16,758 bases of DNA from DATNFP01 sp035606335 (GCA_035606335.1 DATNFP010000156.1:1-16758), one strand, 5' to 3'. Positions 1 through 7,779 are shown, counted from the stretch's first letter. Made by a program: numbers and translations. The notes: generated by a model from the letters alone, not told the origin.

Positions 1-119
1 GAAATTTCACAGGCTTTGGCAAGTTTATTCATGCTAAAGCCTTCAAACCCGTCAGTAACGAGCATTTCGATTGCTGTATGCTTTACTAATTGCTCCTTAT
101 CTACATTCCTGGTACGCAT
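1..119 (-). CDS. TetR/AcrR-family transcriptional regulator, N-terminal part (gene runs off the window edge)
   Basis: The reverse strand opens with ATG at 119-117 and stays open to the edge for 39 codons (MRTRNVDKEQLVKHTAIEML, then VTDGFEGFSMNKLAKACEI). This is the usual start of a TetR-family DNA-binding domain: a basic N-terminus, helix 1 ending in a 'xGFxxFSMxKLAKAxxI' stretch, and the first half of the helix-turn-helix. The ligand-binding C-terminal domain lies outside the window, so neither ligand nor targets can be named. A perfect inverted repeat 25 bp upstream of the start is a likely autoregulatory operator. The family call is fairly sure; the specific function is unknown. Confidence 0.8.
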   Translation of the reverse strand, partial: MRTRNVDKEQLVKHTAIEMLVTDGFEGFSMNKLAKACEI

Positions 120-143
120 TAATCATTAAAACTTTTAGCAAAG

Positions 144-163
144 ATAAGTGAATACTCACTTAT
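144..163. promoter_or_regulatory. Probable TetR operator (perfect inverted repeat)
   Basis: ATAAGTGA (144-151), a 4-nt spacer ATAC, and TCACTTAT (156-163) form a perfect 8-bp inverted repeat. It lies 25 bp upstream of the TetR start codon, in the intergenic space shared with the divergent plus-strand hydrolase gene. TetR-family proteins bind as dimers to such palindromes and often repress themselves. The assignment rests on symmetry and position only. Confidence 0.6.
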
Positions 164-395
164 TTATAACAAAAGTAAAAAATAAATATTTACACATTTC
201 CAGGATTATATTTTAGTTTATTAGCTTTTCCTGAGGTTTTAGAGTTTGCAAACATATAGCAGAAGATAAATATTAGCAAAAAATAATATTCACATTTTTA
301 CTCTAAACAGCATAAAGTATTTATTTTAATGAGGAAAATAGTGAGATCTTCTTTTTAATTGTTTGAAATGACAGACCTTTACTTTCTAACTTATT
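164..395. other. AT-rich divergent intergenic region
   Basis: No ORF is supported between the TetR operator and the hydrolase start. The stretch is very AT-rich. It holds a perfect 10-bp palindrome GTTTGCAAAC at 244-253, which may be another protein-binding site. A TTTG at 362-365 could be a -33 element, but no convincing TAnnTTTG follows at the right distance. Confidence 0.4.
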
Positions 396-1232
396 ATGTC
401 GTTATATATAGCCTCACTTAATTCCGGTAGCAATGGTAATTGCTATTATATTGGAAACGAAGATGAGGCAATTTTTGTAGATGCAGGCCTTCCGTGCAGA
501 GAAATCGAGAGACGTATGTTGCGACTTGGCTTATCTATTAAAAAAATAAAAGCAATCTTCATATCACATGAGCATACTGACCACATCTCAGGAGTGGAGG
601 TACTTTCAAAAAAATACCAATTGCCTGTATATATAACTGAACCCACTTTAGAAAATAGCAGTATGAAGATAGATAAGCATCTTGCTGTTCCCTTTTCTCC
701 ACACCAGGCAATTATTATCGGAGCACTTTCTATTGTTCCATTTCCCAAACAGCACGATGCAAACGATCCTCATAGTTTCACAATAGCAGGGAATGGTGTG
801 ACTATAGGCGTTTTTACAGACATTGGAACATGTTGCAGCCATGTAAATACCTATTTTGGCAAATGCAATGCTGCATTTCTCGAAGCTAATTATGATGAAC
901 AAATGCTAATGGATGGCAAATACCCATGGCATCTTAAAAATCGTATTCATGGTAGCAAGGGTCATTTATCCAATATGCAGTCTTTGTCTTTGTTTACGGG
1001 ATGTAAATCTCCTTTTATGACTCATCTGCTGCTTGCGCATCTATCAAAAGATAATAATAACCCTGAACTGGTATATGATCTTTTCAAAGAAAATGCGGGG
1101 AATACTGAAATAATTATAGCATCCCGATATAAAGAAAGTGCAGTGTATCACATTCAAAGTAAAGATGCTAACAATACTAAAACTAATTATTTGCAAGAGG
1201 TAAAGGGTTGTTTTCAGCTCTCCCTATTTTAA
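396..1232 (+). CDS. MBL-fold metallo-hydrolase, YycJ/WalJ-like
   Basis: This 278-residue protein has the metallo-beta-lactamase fold. The metal-binding signature H58-E-H60-T-D62-H63 is intact, and further probable ligands are H120, D142 and the late histidines H190 (GHLSN) and H215 (LAHLSKDNN). The GHLSN...LxHLSxxNN pair and the SLNSGSNGNCYYI start are typical of the YycJ/WalJ branch, cytoplasmic nuclease-like hydrolases linked in Firmicutes to the walKR locus and to DNA repair. The length fits that branch (about 250-280 residues). No signal peptide is visible. The gene stands alone, divergent from the TetR gene; its substrate cannot be told from sequence. It is not the ligase-associated exonuclease, which is longer and of a different branch. 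Confidence 0.85.
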   Translation: MSLYIASLNSGSNGNCYYIGNEDEAIFVDAGLPCREIERRMLRLGLSIKKIKAIFISHEHTDHISGVEVLSKKYQLPVYITEPTLENSSMKIDKHLAVPFSPHQAIIIGALSIVPFPKQHDANDPHSFTIAGNGVTIGVFTDIGTCCSHVNTYFGKCNAAFLEANYDEQMLMDGKYPWHLKNRIHGSKGHLSNMQSLSLFTGCKSPFMTHLLLAHLSKDNNNPELVYDLFKENAGNTEIIIASRYKESAVYHIQSKDANNTKTNYLQEVKGCFQLSLF

Positions 1233-1294
1233 TTCAGGAGCGTTATATAATATTATTATTAATAGTGACGTTATAAGGTGTAAATCCTATAAAA

Positions 1295-1798
1295 ATGAAA
1301 AAAGCCCTTTTTATCCTTTCGTGCTCTTTGATGTTTTTTTGCTGCAAAAAAAATGATGAGGCTGTTACACAGCAACCTGTAAATCAAAATACATCTACAA
1401 GCAGTATTAGCAACAATAAACCTTCGGCAAACGTTTTATTACCCAAAAATCCAATTTCAACAGATACACAGGCATATAGTAGTTATTCAGGGGTGTTATA
1501 TCAATATTGTGATGCGGATGATTTTGCTAACTCATATTCAGATACTAATTTTTCTACTGTAAGATTAAATATGCCCTTAGGAGACACAGTGATAATTGCA
1601 AATCCGTATCCAAATACAGAAAATTTGTTTTTCAGCAAAGATAATTCAGGTGTTTATACATGTTATAGTCCTAGGTCATTTGCATATAGTGTATCTACTT
1701 TTTCTGTAACTAAAGATAGTCTGGTATTTTATGTTCAATATGGAGTAGGATGTTTTAATGACATTGTTCATATCAGTTTTAAAGGAAGAAAAATATAG
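1295..1798 (+). CDS. Hypothetical lipoprotein
   Basis: This 167-residue protein begins with a lipoprotein signal: basic MKK, hydrophobic residues 4-15, then adjacent cysteines C16 and C17 followed by KKND. The Cys followed by basic and acidic residues is common in Bacteroidota lipoproteins; either cysteine could be the lipidated one. A Ser/Asn/Gln/Thr-rich linker (about residues 20-60) leads to a Tyr- and Ser-rich globular part predicted by eye to be mostly beta strand, ending in FKGRKI. I do not recognise a domain. It starts 62 bp after the hydrolase gene and 81 bp before the MerR gene, so co-transcription with either is uncertain. An envelope location is inferred from the signal. Confidence 0.65.
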   Translation: MKKALFILSCSLMFFCCKKNDEAVTQQPVNQNTSTSSISNNKPSANVLLPKNPISTDTQAYSSYSGVLYQYCDADDFANSYSDTNFSTVRLNMPLGDTVIIANPYPNTENLFFSKDNSGVYTCYSPRSFAYSVSTFSVTKDSLVFYVQYGVGCFNDIVHISFKGRKI

Positions 1799-1823
1799 CC
1801 TAAAATTTTTTTCAAGTTTTTCT

Positions 1824-1842
1824 TGACTCTTACCTTATGTCA
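1824..1842. promoter_or_regulatory. Weak candidate operator/promoter spacer upstream of the MerR gene
   Basis: TGAC (1824-1827) and GTCA (1839-1842) frame a 19-bp stretch about 38 bp before the MerR-family start. MerR proteins typically bind short dyads in promoter spacers of about 19 bp and act on their own promoters. The symmetry here covers only 4 bp on each side, so the call rests mainly on position. Confidence 0.2.
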
Positions 1843-1879
1843 TAGCATAGCTTTGTCTTTAGTCAATTGAGTAAAGAAA

Positions 1880-2653
1880 ATGAAGGTCAATTATTCTGTA
1901 AAACAATTAACTAAAATTGCCGGCGTGAGTGTGCGCACACTACATGTGTATGATAAGATGGGTTTACTTACACCATCTGTTCGTACTGCCGCAGGGTACA
2001 GGCAATATGGCGAAAAAGAATTGCTGCGGTTACAACAAATCCTTTTTTACAAAGAGTTTGAGATCCCGTTAAAAGAGATCGCAGATATTCTTGATGGCCC
2101 GGAGTTTGATTTGATCAAGGCACTTGTTGGCCACAAGAAAGCTTTGATCGAAAGAAAAAGCCGGTTGAATACTTTACTTAGGACTATTGATAAAACAATT
2201 GATAATCTTAAAAACAAGACAATGAAAAATTTTGAAGAATTGTACGAAGGTCTGCCAAAGGAACAAGCAGCAGAATTGCGCAAAGAAGCTATACAAAAAT
2301 GGGGCGAAGAAGCTATAACGAGATCAGAAAAAGCTTTACTTGAAATGCCAAAGATGGACCTTGAACGTTTAAAAGCAGAACAAAAGGAGATTTCATGGAA
2401 ACTTAAAATGCTGGTGAATGAAGATCCTGAAAGTGATAAAGTGCAAAAGCTGATAGCAAGACATTACGCTAACATTAGAGGTTTTTGGGGTATAACAGAT
2501 ACCTCCGATTTAAAAGCCGCTGCGTATAAAGGGCTGGCAGAACTGTATATAACAGATGAACGATATACAACTACTGATGGTAAACCTGACCCTGCCATGG
2601 CAATATTTATGCGTAATGCAATGATATATTTTGCAGATATGAAGCTGAAATAA
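1880..2653 (+). CDS. MerR-family transcriptional regulator with TipAS-type C-terminal domain
   Basis: This 257-residue protein has an N-terminal MerR winged helix-turn-helix (about residues 4-72; YSVKQLTKIAGVSVRTLHVY and GYRQYGEKELLRLQQI). A long dimerisation helix follows (about 75-115), then an alpha-helical TipAS-like effector domain (about 118-257; EELYEGLPKEQAAELRKEA and ARHYANIRGFWG). TipA of Streptomyces activates transcription on binding thiopeptide antibiotics, and Mta/SkgA relatives respond to other amphipathic compounds; the ligand here is unknown. The length is normal for the full-length form. It is probably a cytoplasmic, autoregulated sensor, but no efflux gene adjoins it, so its regulon must lie elsewhere or be itself alone. 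Confidence 0.9.
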   Translation: MKVNYSVKQLTKIAGVSVRTLHVYDKMGLLTPSVRTAAGYRQYGEKELLRLQQILFYKEFEIPLKEIADILDGPEFDLIKALVGHKKALIERKSRLNTLLRTIDKTIDNLKNKTMKNFEELYEGLPKEQAAELRKEAIQKWGEEAITRSEKALLEMPKMDLERLKAEQKEISWKLKMLVNEDPESDKVQKLIARHYANIRGFWGITDTSDLKAAAYKGLAELYITDERYTTTDGKPDPAMAIFMRNAMIYFADMKLK

Positions 2654-2699
2654 GTGCTCTTTTGTAGATCTGTAAATATTTTAAGCGCTCATTAATCTG

Positions 2700-2707
2700 T
2701 ATGTTTG
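2700..2707 (+). promoter_or_regulatory. Bacteroidota -7 element (TATGTTTG) of the RCC1-repeat gene
   Basis: TATGTTTG matches the Bacteroidota primary-sigma -7 consensus TAnnTTTG exactly and lies 21 bp before the chosen ATG at 2729. The nearest TTTG upstream (2661-2664) is too far away to be a proper -33 element, so the promoter is only half supported. The element overlaps the possible upstream TTG start at 2705, which argues for the later ATG. Confidence 0.45.
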
Positions 2708-2728
2708 CCTAATATCTACTTATTATTT

Positions 2729-4159
2729 ATGAAAAAACTTATACTACTCTTATTATCCTGTGGCTTATGGAGCACAGTGAATGCCCAAACTTATGTAGGC
2801 ACTACATGTGGTACAGAATCAGTAATTGCTTTAAGATCTGATAGCACTCTTTGGGGCTGGGGAAATAATGGCAATTATGAATTAGGATATAACTCCTTCT
2901 CGAGTGTAGATACTCCTGTGCAAATAGCATCTTCTCAGAAATGGATTTATGCCGCAATGGGGAGTTTTCATACTATGGCTATAGCGTCTGATAGTACGTT
3001 ATGGGGATGGGGTTTTGATTTAGTTGGATCAATAGGCAAAGGTGTTTTTGATACCTCCAGTTTGTCGGTACAGGTAAATACATCGCACTGGCGGATGGTT
3101 AGTTGTGGAATGGCACATTCTGTGGCTTTGCGTAATGATGGCACTTTATGGGCTACTGGATATAACTTATATGGACAACTGGGTACAGGAGATACAGCTA
3201 CGTTCTCGTCTTTTAAACAGATAGACGCCGACAATGATTGGAAAACTGTTTCGGCAGGTGGTTTACATACCCTGGCCATTAAGAAAAATGGCACATTATG
3301 GGCATGGGGCTACAATGTAGCAGGTCAATTAGGTAATGGAACAACTGTTACTTCTTTAGTGCCGATTCAAATAGGAACAGATACTAACTGGGTAGCTATA
3401 AGTGGAGGATTTGAGTTTTCTTTAGCTCTAAAATCAGATGGTACAGTATGGTCCTGGGGGTATAACCAAAATAGTCAATTAGGAAGAGGTGCAGGTACTA
3501 TATTGTATGATTCTTTGCCACGACAAATAAGTGGTTTAAATAACGTTGCTTCGATTAGTGCGGGTTCTGTATTTGCATTTGTGATAAAAAAGGATGGCAC
3601 TCTGTGGGGATGGGGCTTTAATCAGTATGGCGACTTGGGGATGCCAGCTCTTCCATCTGTTGATACTCCTACGCAGGTTGATTCCTCAACAACCTGGAAA
3701 CATATATCCGCAGCACAAGGCTTCATTGCGGGTGGAGGTGTTGTAGGCCTCCATGCTGCCGGCTTTAAAACTTCTGCAACAGCTATTTGCACCGCAGGTG
3801 CCAATTATATTGGTCAGTTGGGAAGCGGGACTTCAGCAACACAGCAGGAATATTTTGGATGCACTGTTGGGGAAATTCCAACAACTGCCGTCGCAACTGT
3901 TAGTAATCATACAGATGAAGTTTCTTTATATCCAAATCCGGCAAATGAAATGGTATATTTGAAGTTACCGGATAACACTCAATTCCAAAGTGGCTACGCA
4001 GAGATAATAAATGTAAATGGGCAGGTTTGCTTAAAGCAATTGTTAACCTCTCGGGCATTACAACAATTGGATGTGCACAATCTTGCTGCTGGTTATTATT
4101 TTGTAAATATTAATGATGCGAGCGGTAATATGTATCACCTTAAATTTACCAAACAGTAA
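2729..4159 (+). CDS. Secreted RCC1-repeat (beta-propeller) protein with T9SS type A sorting domain
   Basis: This is a 476-residue exported protein. ATG 2729 gives a clean signal peptide (MKKLILLLLSCGLWSTVNA, cut before Q20); an in-frame TTG at 2705 would only add eight residues before it. Six clear RCC1/BNR-type repeats follow between about residues 33 and 305, each carrying a 'xLAxxxDGTLWxWGxNxxGQLGxG' core. A degenerate seventh lies around 340-370 (AICTAGANYIGQLGSG). The number suggests one seven-bladed beta-propeller. The C-terminal ~80 residues (VSLYPNPANEMVYL...GQV...LDVHNLAAGYYFV...LKFTKQ) are a type A T9SS sorting domain, so the protein should cross the outer membrane by type IX secretion and be surface-anchored or released. 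Its ligand is unknown; adhesion or binding is a guess. Confidence 0.9.
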   Translation: MKKLILLLLSCGLWSTVNAQTYVGTTCGTESVIALRSDSTLWGWGNNGNYELGYNSFSSVDTPVQIASSQKWIYAAMGSFHTMAIASDSTLWGWGFDLVGSIGKGVFDTSSLSVQVNTSHWRMVSCGMAHSVALRNDGTLWATGYNLYGQLGTGDTATFSSFKQIDADNDWKTVSAGGLHTLAIKKNGTLWAWGYNVAGQLGNGTTVTSLVPIQIGTDTNWVAISGGFEFSLALKSDGTVWSWGYNQNSQLGRGAGTILYDSLPRQISGLNNVASISAGSVFAFVIKKDGTLWGWGFNQYGDLGMPALPSVDTPTQVDSSTTWKHISAAQGFIAGGGVVGLHAAGFKTSATAICTAGANYIGQLGSGTSATQQEYFGCTVGEIPTTAVATVSNHTDEVSLYPNPANEMVYLKLPDNTQFQSGYAEIINVNGQVCLKQLLTSRALQQLDVHNLAAGYYFVNINDASGNMYHLKFTKQ

Positions 4160-4178
4160 ATTTTATTTTCTTCGTTAT

Positions 4179-4355
4179 ATGCGCAATAGTAAAAATCTCA
4201 GGATACTGGCAATTGGCCTGTTAATATTGGCAGGAAGCACTATCCTTCGCCGATTTGTTCTAATGAATGATTTTGTATATGGATGTATTAAAGGTGTAGG
4301 AATTGGTGTTATGCTGCTGTCTATTTATAGGATGAAGTTCAAACCGTCTTGTTAA
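4179..4355 (+). CDS. Small membrane protein, hypothetical (58 aa)
   Basis: ATG 4179 opens a 58-residue protein, MRNSKNLRILAIGLLILAGS then TILRRFVLMNDFVYGCIKGVGIGVMLLSIYRMKFKPSC. It shows two hydrophobic segments (about residues 8-21 and 37-51) with basic flanks, as in a small two-helix inner-membrane protein. The frame is open upstream to 4113 inside the RCC1 gene, but the start that clears that gene (19 bp after its stop) is the sensible one. A strong terminator follows 11 bp after its stop, so it probably ends the transcript from the RCC1 gene. I do not recognise the family. Confidence 0.6.
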   Translation: MRNSKNLRILAIGLLILAGSTILRRFVLMNDFVYGCIKGVGIGVMLLSIYRMKFKPSC

Positions 4356-4365
4356 GGTTGCTTAG

Positions 4366-4417
4366 AAAAAACAGGTTAGTTACTTTGAGATGTTTTAGTA
4401 ACTAACCTGTTTTTTTT
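4366..4417. terminator. Bidirectional intrinsic terminator between convergent genes
   Basis: AAAAAACAGGTTAGTTACT (4366-4384) and its exact reverse complement AGTAACTAACCTGTTTTTT (4397-4415) flank a 12-nt loop, and T continues to 4417. A-tract on the left and T-tract on the right give a U-run on either strand. It can therefore end both the plus-strand small-protein transcript and the minus-strand pepT transcript, whose stop lies about 12 bp further on. Confidence 0.9.
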
Positions 4418-4428
4418 ATTATCGAAGG

Positions 4429-5682
4429 CTATTTAGCTTTTTCCTCCCATATTTTGGCAAGATGTACTAACACTTCTACAGCGGCTTCCATATCCTGCAC
4501 ACTAACATATTCCTGTTTTGAATGTATGCCCATCTCGCCTGTGAAAATATTAGGGCAGGGTAATCCCATAAAAGATAAGCGTGATCCATCTGTACCCCCT
4601 CTTATACTCATGCGTTTTACGTCGAGCCCTGTGCGGATATATGCTTCTTCGGCATAAGCCATTACTTGTGGCAGAACATCAAGTATCTCCTTCATGTTCC
4701 TGTACTGCTCTTTTATTTCAAAGTCAGCATTTACTCCGGGATATTCGGCAAGTGTTTGATCCACTAATGCTTTAAGACGCTGCTCATGATGTGCCAACTG
4801 TTTTGTATCAAAATCTCTGATGATAAATTGAACTATTGTTTTTTCTATACCACCTTCAATATGCACAGGATGTACAAAACCTTGTTTTTCTTCTGTGGTT
4901 TCCGGGCTCCACTCATCTTTAGGTAGCTTATCTACAAAAGCTGATGCGGCCTTGATAGCGCTTACCATTTTTCCCTTCGCATATCCCGGGTGTGCGCTTA
5001 TCCCATTAAATGTAATTATAACAGCGTCAGCTGAAAATGTTTCTCCTTCCAGGTGTCCGCGCTCTCCGCCATCAAGAGTATATCCGTATTGAGCGCCAAG
5101 TTTCTTCATATTTACTGCTGCTACACCACGGCCTACCTCTTCATCAGGTGTAAACAGGATGCGAATCTTGCCATGTGGTATTTCCGGATGCTGCACAAGA
5201 TATTGAGCCAGGTCCATGATTATTGCTACGCCTGCTTTGTCATCTGCTCCCAACAGTGTAGTTCCTGAGGCAGTAATAATATCATCGCCAATTCTTTCTT
5301 TAAGATAAGGATGATTGGCAGCGCTTATCACAACGGTAGGGTCATCCGGCAACACTATGTCCTGCCCGTTATATTGCATGTGTATTAATGGCACTACTCC
5401 TGTGCCGCTACAATCAGGTGAGGTATCTACATGCGAGCAATAGCATAACACGGGCACATTTTTATTGCTTGTGGCAGGGATAGTCGCATATACATATCCA
5501 TGTTCATCAAGTTCAACATCGGTAATCCCAATTTCTTTCAGGTCTTTTACCAGTAACCGGCTCAGATCTTTTTGTTTTTGTGTAGATGGCTGGGTAGGAG
5601 AGGCAGGATCACTTTGTGTATCAATTTGCACATAGCGGATAAAACGTTCTGCCGCTGTATGTTTATAATTCTGTAATGACAT
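4429..5682 (-). CDS. pepT: Peptidase T (tripeptide aminopeptidase, M20 family)
   Basis: This 417-residue protein is close to the usual ~410 of PepT, a cytoplasmic dinuclear zinc aminopeptidase that removes the N-terminal residue from tripeptides. The M20 metal site is complete: H84-V-D86-TSPD, D147 in LGADDKAG, the E181/E182 pair in FTPDEEVG (general base and ligand), D204 in YTLDGG, and H387 in GIHSKQEY. The lid domain sits between the halves (about residues 215-325), including FNGISAHPGYAKGK. The start ATG at 5682 gives the expected N-terminus (ERFIRYVQIDTQSDP). The gene is transcribed alone, divergent from the marC-like gene, and ends at the bidirectional terminator. Confidence 0.96.
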   Translation of the reverse strand: MSLQNYKHTAAERFIRYVQIDTQSDPASPTQPSTQKQKDLSRLLVKDLKEIGITDVELDEHGYVYATIPATSNKNVPVLCYCSHVDTSPDCSGTGVVPLIHMQYNGQDIVLPDDPTVVISAANHPYLKERIGDDIITASGTTLLGADDKAGVAIIMDLAQYLVQHPEIPHGKIRILFTPDEEVGRGVAAVNMKKLGAQYGYTLDGGERGHLEGETFSADAVIITFNGISAHPGYAKGKMVSAIKAASAFVDKLPKDEWSPETTEEKQGFVHPVHIEGGIEKTIVQFIIRDFDTKQLAHHEQRLKALVDQTLAEYPGVNADFEIKEQYRNMKEILDVLPQVMAYAEEAYIRTGLDVKRMSIRGGTDGSRLSFMGLPCPNIFTGEMGIHSKQEYVSVQDMEAAVEVLVHLAKIWEEKAK

Positions 5683-5753
5683 TTGTTATTATTGAGGGCG
5701 TAAAAATAGGTATTCTCTTTTCCAAAATAACAAGTATCTTATCTTTATCTTTT

Positions 5754-6335
5754 ATGATAGTACTAACAAAAAACGATGTTTCGCAAATAATTACAGTAAC
5801 GTTTACTCTGTTTGCGGTGATAGATGTGCTTGGTTCGATACCGGTTATTATATCACTTAAAAATAAAATGGGTCATATAAGTGCTACTCAAGCCACATTG
5901 GTATCTGGGGCATTGATGCTGCTGTTCTTTTTTGTAGGGGAGCAGATGTTGAATATAATGGGGCTGGATATTAATTCGTTTGCAATAGCAGGTTCCATTG
6001 TTATTTTTATTCTTGGCCTTGAGATGGTATTGGGTATAGAATTTTTCAGAAGTGAAAAGGACCTAAAGACGGGAAGCGTTGTGCCGATTGCCTTTCCATT
6101 GATAGCCGGCTCCGGTACTTTGACAACAGTTATGTCTTTAAAGGCCGCTTATCATGAGTACAATATACTTATCGGGATACTTATCAACCTGATATTTATC
6201 TTTCTTACATTAAAATCTATTAGCTTTCTTGAGCGTATATTAGGCCCTTCGGGTATATCTGTTGTGCGAAAATTTTTTGGTGTAATTCTCATAGCTATTG
6301 CTGTGAAAATATTCAGGGATAACGTAAAATTCTGA
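5754..6335 (+). CDS. MarC-family (UPF0056) integral membrane protein
   Basis: From ATG 5754 the protein is 193 residues long, matching the ~190-210 of the family, and starts MIVLTKNDVSQIITVTFTLF. The frame is open back to 5676, but that start would overlap the pepT start codon and add a non-homologous tail. About six hydrophobic segments are visible. Family marks include FAVIDVLGSIPVIISL near the N-terminus, a central GIEFFRSEKDL loop and PIAFPLIAGSGTLTTVMSLKA. The inner-membrane location is clear. The function is not: the link of Escherichia coli MarC to multiple antibiotic resistance was withdrawn, and the substrate is unknown. Its stop lies 9 bp from that of the opposing oxidoreductase gene. 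Confidence 0.88.
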   Translation: MIVLTKNDVSQIITVTFTLFAVIDVLGSIPVIISLKNKMGHISATQATLVSGALMLLFFFVGEQMLNIMGLDINSFAIAGSIVIFILGLEMVLGIEFFRSEKDLKTGSVVPIAFPLIAGSGTLTTVMSLKAAYHEYNILIGILINLIFIFLTLKSISFLERILGPSGISVVRKFFGVILIAIAVKIFRDNVKF

Positions 6336-6344
6336 TTCGATGTT

Positions 6345-7547
6345 TCATCTCTCAAATGAAAAAATATCCGCATTTTCATTTTTCTTATTCAGCAGCATAT
6401 CCTTTATGATCTGTGCAGCGATCACACTGAATGTAATTCCATTTCCGCCAAAGCCTAATGCAAAATATGTATTCGGACGTTGTGGAATTGTACCTATATA
6501 TGGCAGCCCATCTTCAGTAGAAGCAAATGTTCCTGCCCAGCTAAAGTCAATGCGTATGGGGATATTGGTAAATTTTTGATTGAATGCGTCTTGTAGCAGC
6601 CTAGCTTTTTTCTTAATTCGGGCGTCTCTTAAAATAGGATTATAAAAAGGGTCATCTTTCCCTCCTATGAGTACGCGATTATCATCCGTCACTCTAAAAT
6701 ACATGTAAGGGGTGTTTGTTTCCCAAATAAGGCTGCGTTCATACCATATTTTTTTTTCATCGATAGGCTCGCTTACCAGGGCGTATGTAGAATATAATTT
6801 AGCTATGTCTTTAGGGATATATTTTAAACTCTCATACCCACATGCTAAAACTAATTTTTTTGCATTAATAGTATATCCGGTATCTGAATAAAGTACCACA
6901 CATCTCTCTTCATTTTCTATTTTTATGATATCTGTATTGTCGCATACCGTTTGTCCCTGGGCAACACAATGTCTTAGTAATGTATGAGTAACAAGATATG
7001 AATCGATTTCCCCTGCTTCTTCAGACAGCATTCCCCCATGAGTTTTAATTCCAAATTTTTTTTCTACATCACCAGGCTCCAGCCAGTTAACATTGAAGCC
7101 ATATTTTCTGCGCATGCCATATTCTTTATATAGCATTGGATAATGTTTGGCATATGTGGCATATTGCAGACTTGGTTTTATATTAAACGACAGATCGGGA
7201 TTTATTTTTTTGCATATTTCCTGGATATCATAAATAGCCTTAAGACAAAGCTTATAGCTTTTTACCGCATTATTCAGTCCCACATAATCTGCCAGCTTAT
7301 GTAGTGGAGTATCTATTTCATATTGCAGCAAAGCAGTGCTCGCCGCAGTGCTTCCCATGCCTACATGCCTTCTGTCTATAACTGCAATATTAAATCCGGA
7401 CTTATTTAAATAATAAGCTATTAATGCTCCGCTAATGCCTGCACCAACAATAGCGACATCTACTGTAATATCTTTTTGAAGTGACGGGTAGCTTGCAACT
7501 ATTCCATTTTTCATTAACCAATATGGATAATGGGAGCGTAGATCCAT
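6345..7547 (-). CDS. FAD-dependent oxidoreductase (DAO family)
   Basis: This 400-residue flavoprotein begins with a Rossmann dinucleotide fold: DVAIVGAGISGALIAYYL (G35, G37 and G40 of GxGxxG) and acidic D58 in AVIDRRHVGMGST for the ribose. The C-terminal DAO/FAD-closing part carries FASTEDGLPYIGTIP and FALGFGGNGITFS. The overall form is that of D-amino-acid-oxidase/glycine-oxidase-like enzymes, which oxidise amines with release of peroxide; the substrate cannot be read. The closest sequence flavour is the DAO half of DAO-Rieske fusions, but no CxH...CxxH Rieske motif follows, and the protein ends 10 residues after KKNEN. It is transcribed alone and converges on the marC-like gene. Confidence 0.88.
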   Translation of the reverse strand: MDLRSHYPYWLMKNGIVASYPSLQKDITVDVAIVGAGISGALIAYYLNKSGFNIAVIDRRHVGMGSTAASTALLQYEIDTPLHKLADYVGLNNAVKSYKLCLKAIYDIQEICKKINPDLSFNIKPSLQYATYAKHYPMLYKEYGMRRKYGFNVNWLEPGDVEKKFGIKTHGGMLSEEAGEIDSYLVTHTLLRHCVAQGQTVCDNTDIIKIENEERCVVLYSDTGYTINAKKLVLACGYESLKYIPKDIAKLYSTYALVSEPIDEKKIWYERSLIWETNTPYMYFRVTDDNRVLIGGKDDPFYNPILRDARIKKKARLLQDAFNQKFTNIPIRIDFSWAGTFASTEDGLPYIGTIPQRPNTYFALGFGGNGITFSVIAAQIIKDMLLNKKNENADIFSFER

Positions 7548-7779
7548 TGTATGGAGTTTTTATATAGCACCCCAAAAAATTACAATTTCATGCCAAATGA
7601 ATGGGAAATAAACAAAGCCCGAATTTTCTAAATTGTTGATGTGGAATAATTTGCCCATAGGTAAACAAAGAATAATGTACTATTGAGGTATATTGTATCT
7701 TAAAGTGCATAGGTTGGCATAATCTTTTCGCTATTTATCTAATAAACAGCAGTTAATTTATTCGACATAAACAATTTGT
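7548..7779. other. Intergenic region between the oxidoreductase and the lmo0937-like gene
   Basis: This is AT-rich divergent spacing that should contain the promoters of the minus-strand oxidoreductase and of the plus-strand small membrane protein. I see no consensus -33/-7 pair for either, no strong hairpin and no ORF of note. Confidence 0.4.

Noticed and set aside
396..1232. This MBL protein as the missing exonuclease of the ligase-associated system
   Set aside because: Its GHLSN and LxHLSxxNN signatures and 278-residue length are those of the YycJ/WalJ branch, and it lies about 11 kb from the ligase.
1823..1866. TTGACT...AGTCAA inverted repeat upstream of the MerR gene
   Set aside because: Six-base arms separated by 32 nt are expected by chance in such sequence.
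2705..2728. Upstream TTG start for the RCC1-repeat gene
   Set aside because: It would put eight residues before a complete signal peptide and overlaps the TATGTTTG -7 element; ATG 2729 fits better.
4113..4178. Longer start for the small membrane protein
   Set aside because: It lies inside the end of the RCC1 gene in another frame; ATG 4179 after that stop gives a normal membrane-protein N-terminus.
5676..5753. Longer start for the MarC-family gene
   Set aside because: It overlaps the pepT start codon and adds an extra N-terminal segment; ATG 5754 gives the family's usual length.
6343..6361. TTTCAT...ATGAAA hairpin as a terminator between the converging marC-like and oxidoreductase genes
   Set aside because: The stem is short, A/T-only apart from one pair, and lies within the oxidoreductase coding end; the evidence is too weak.
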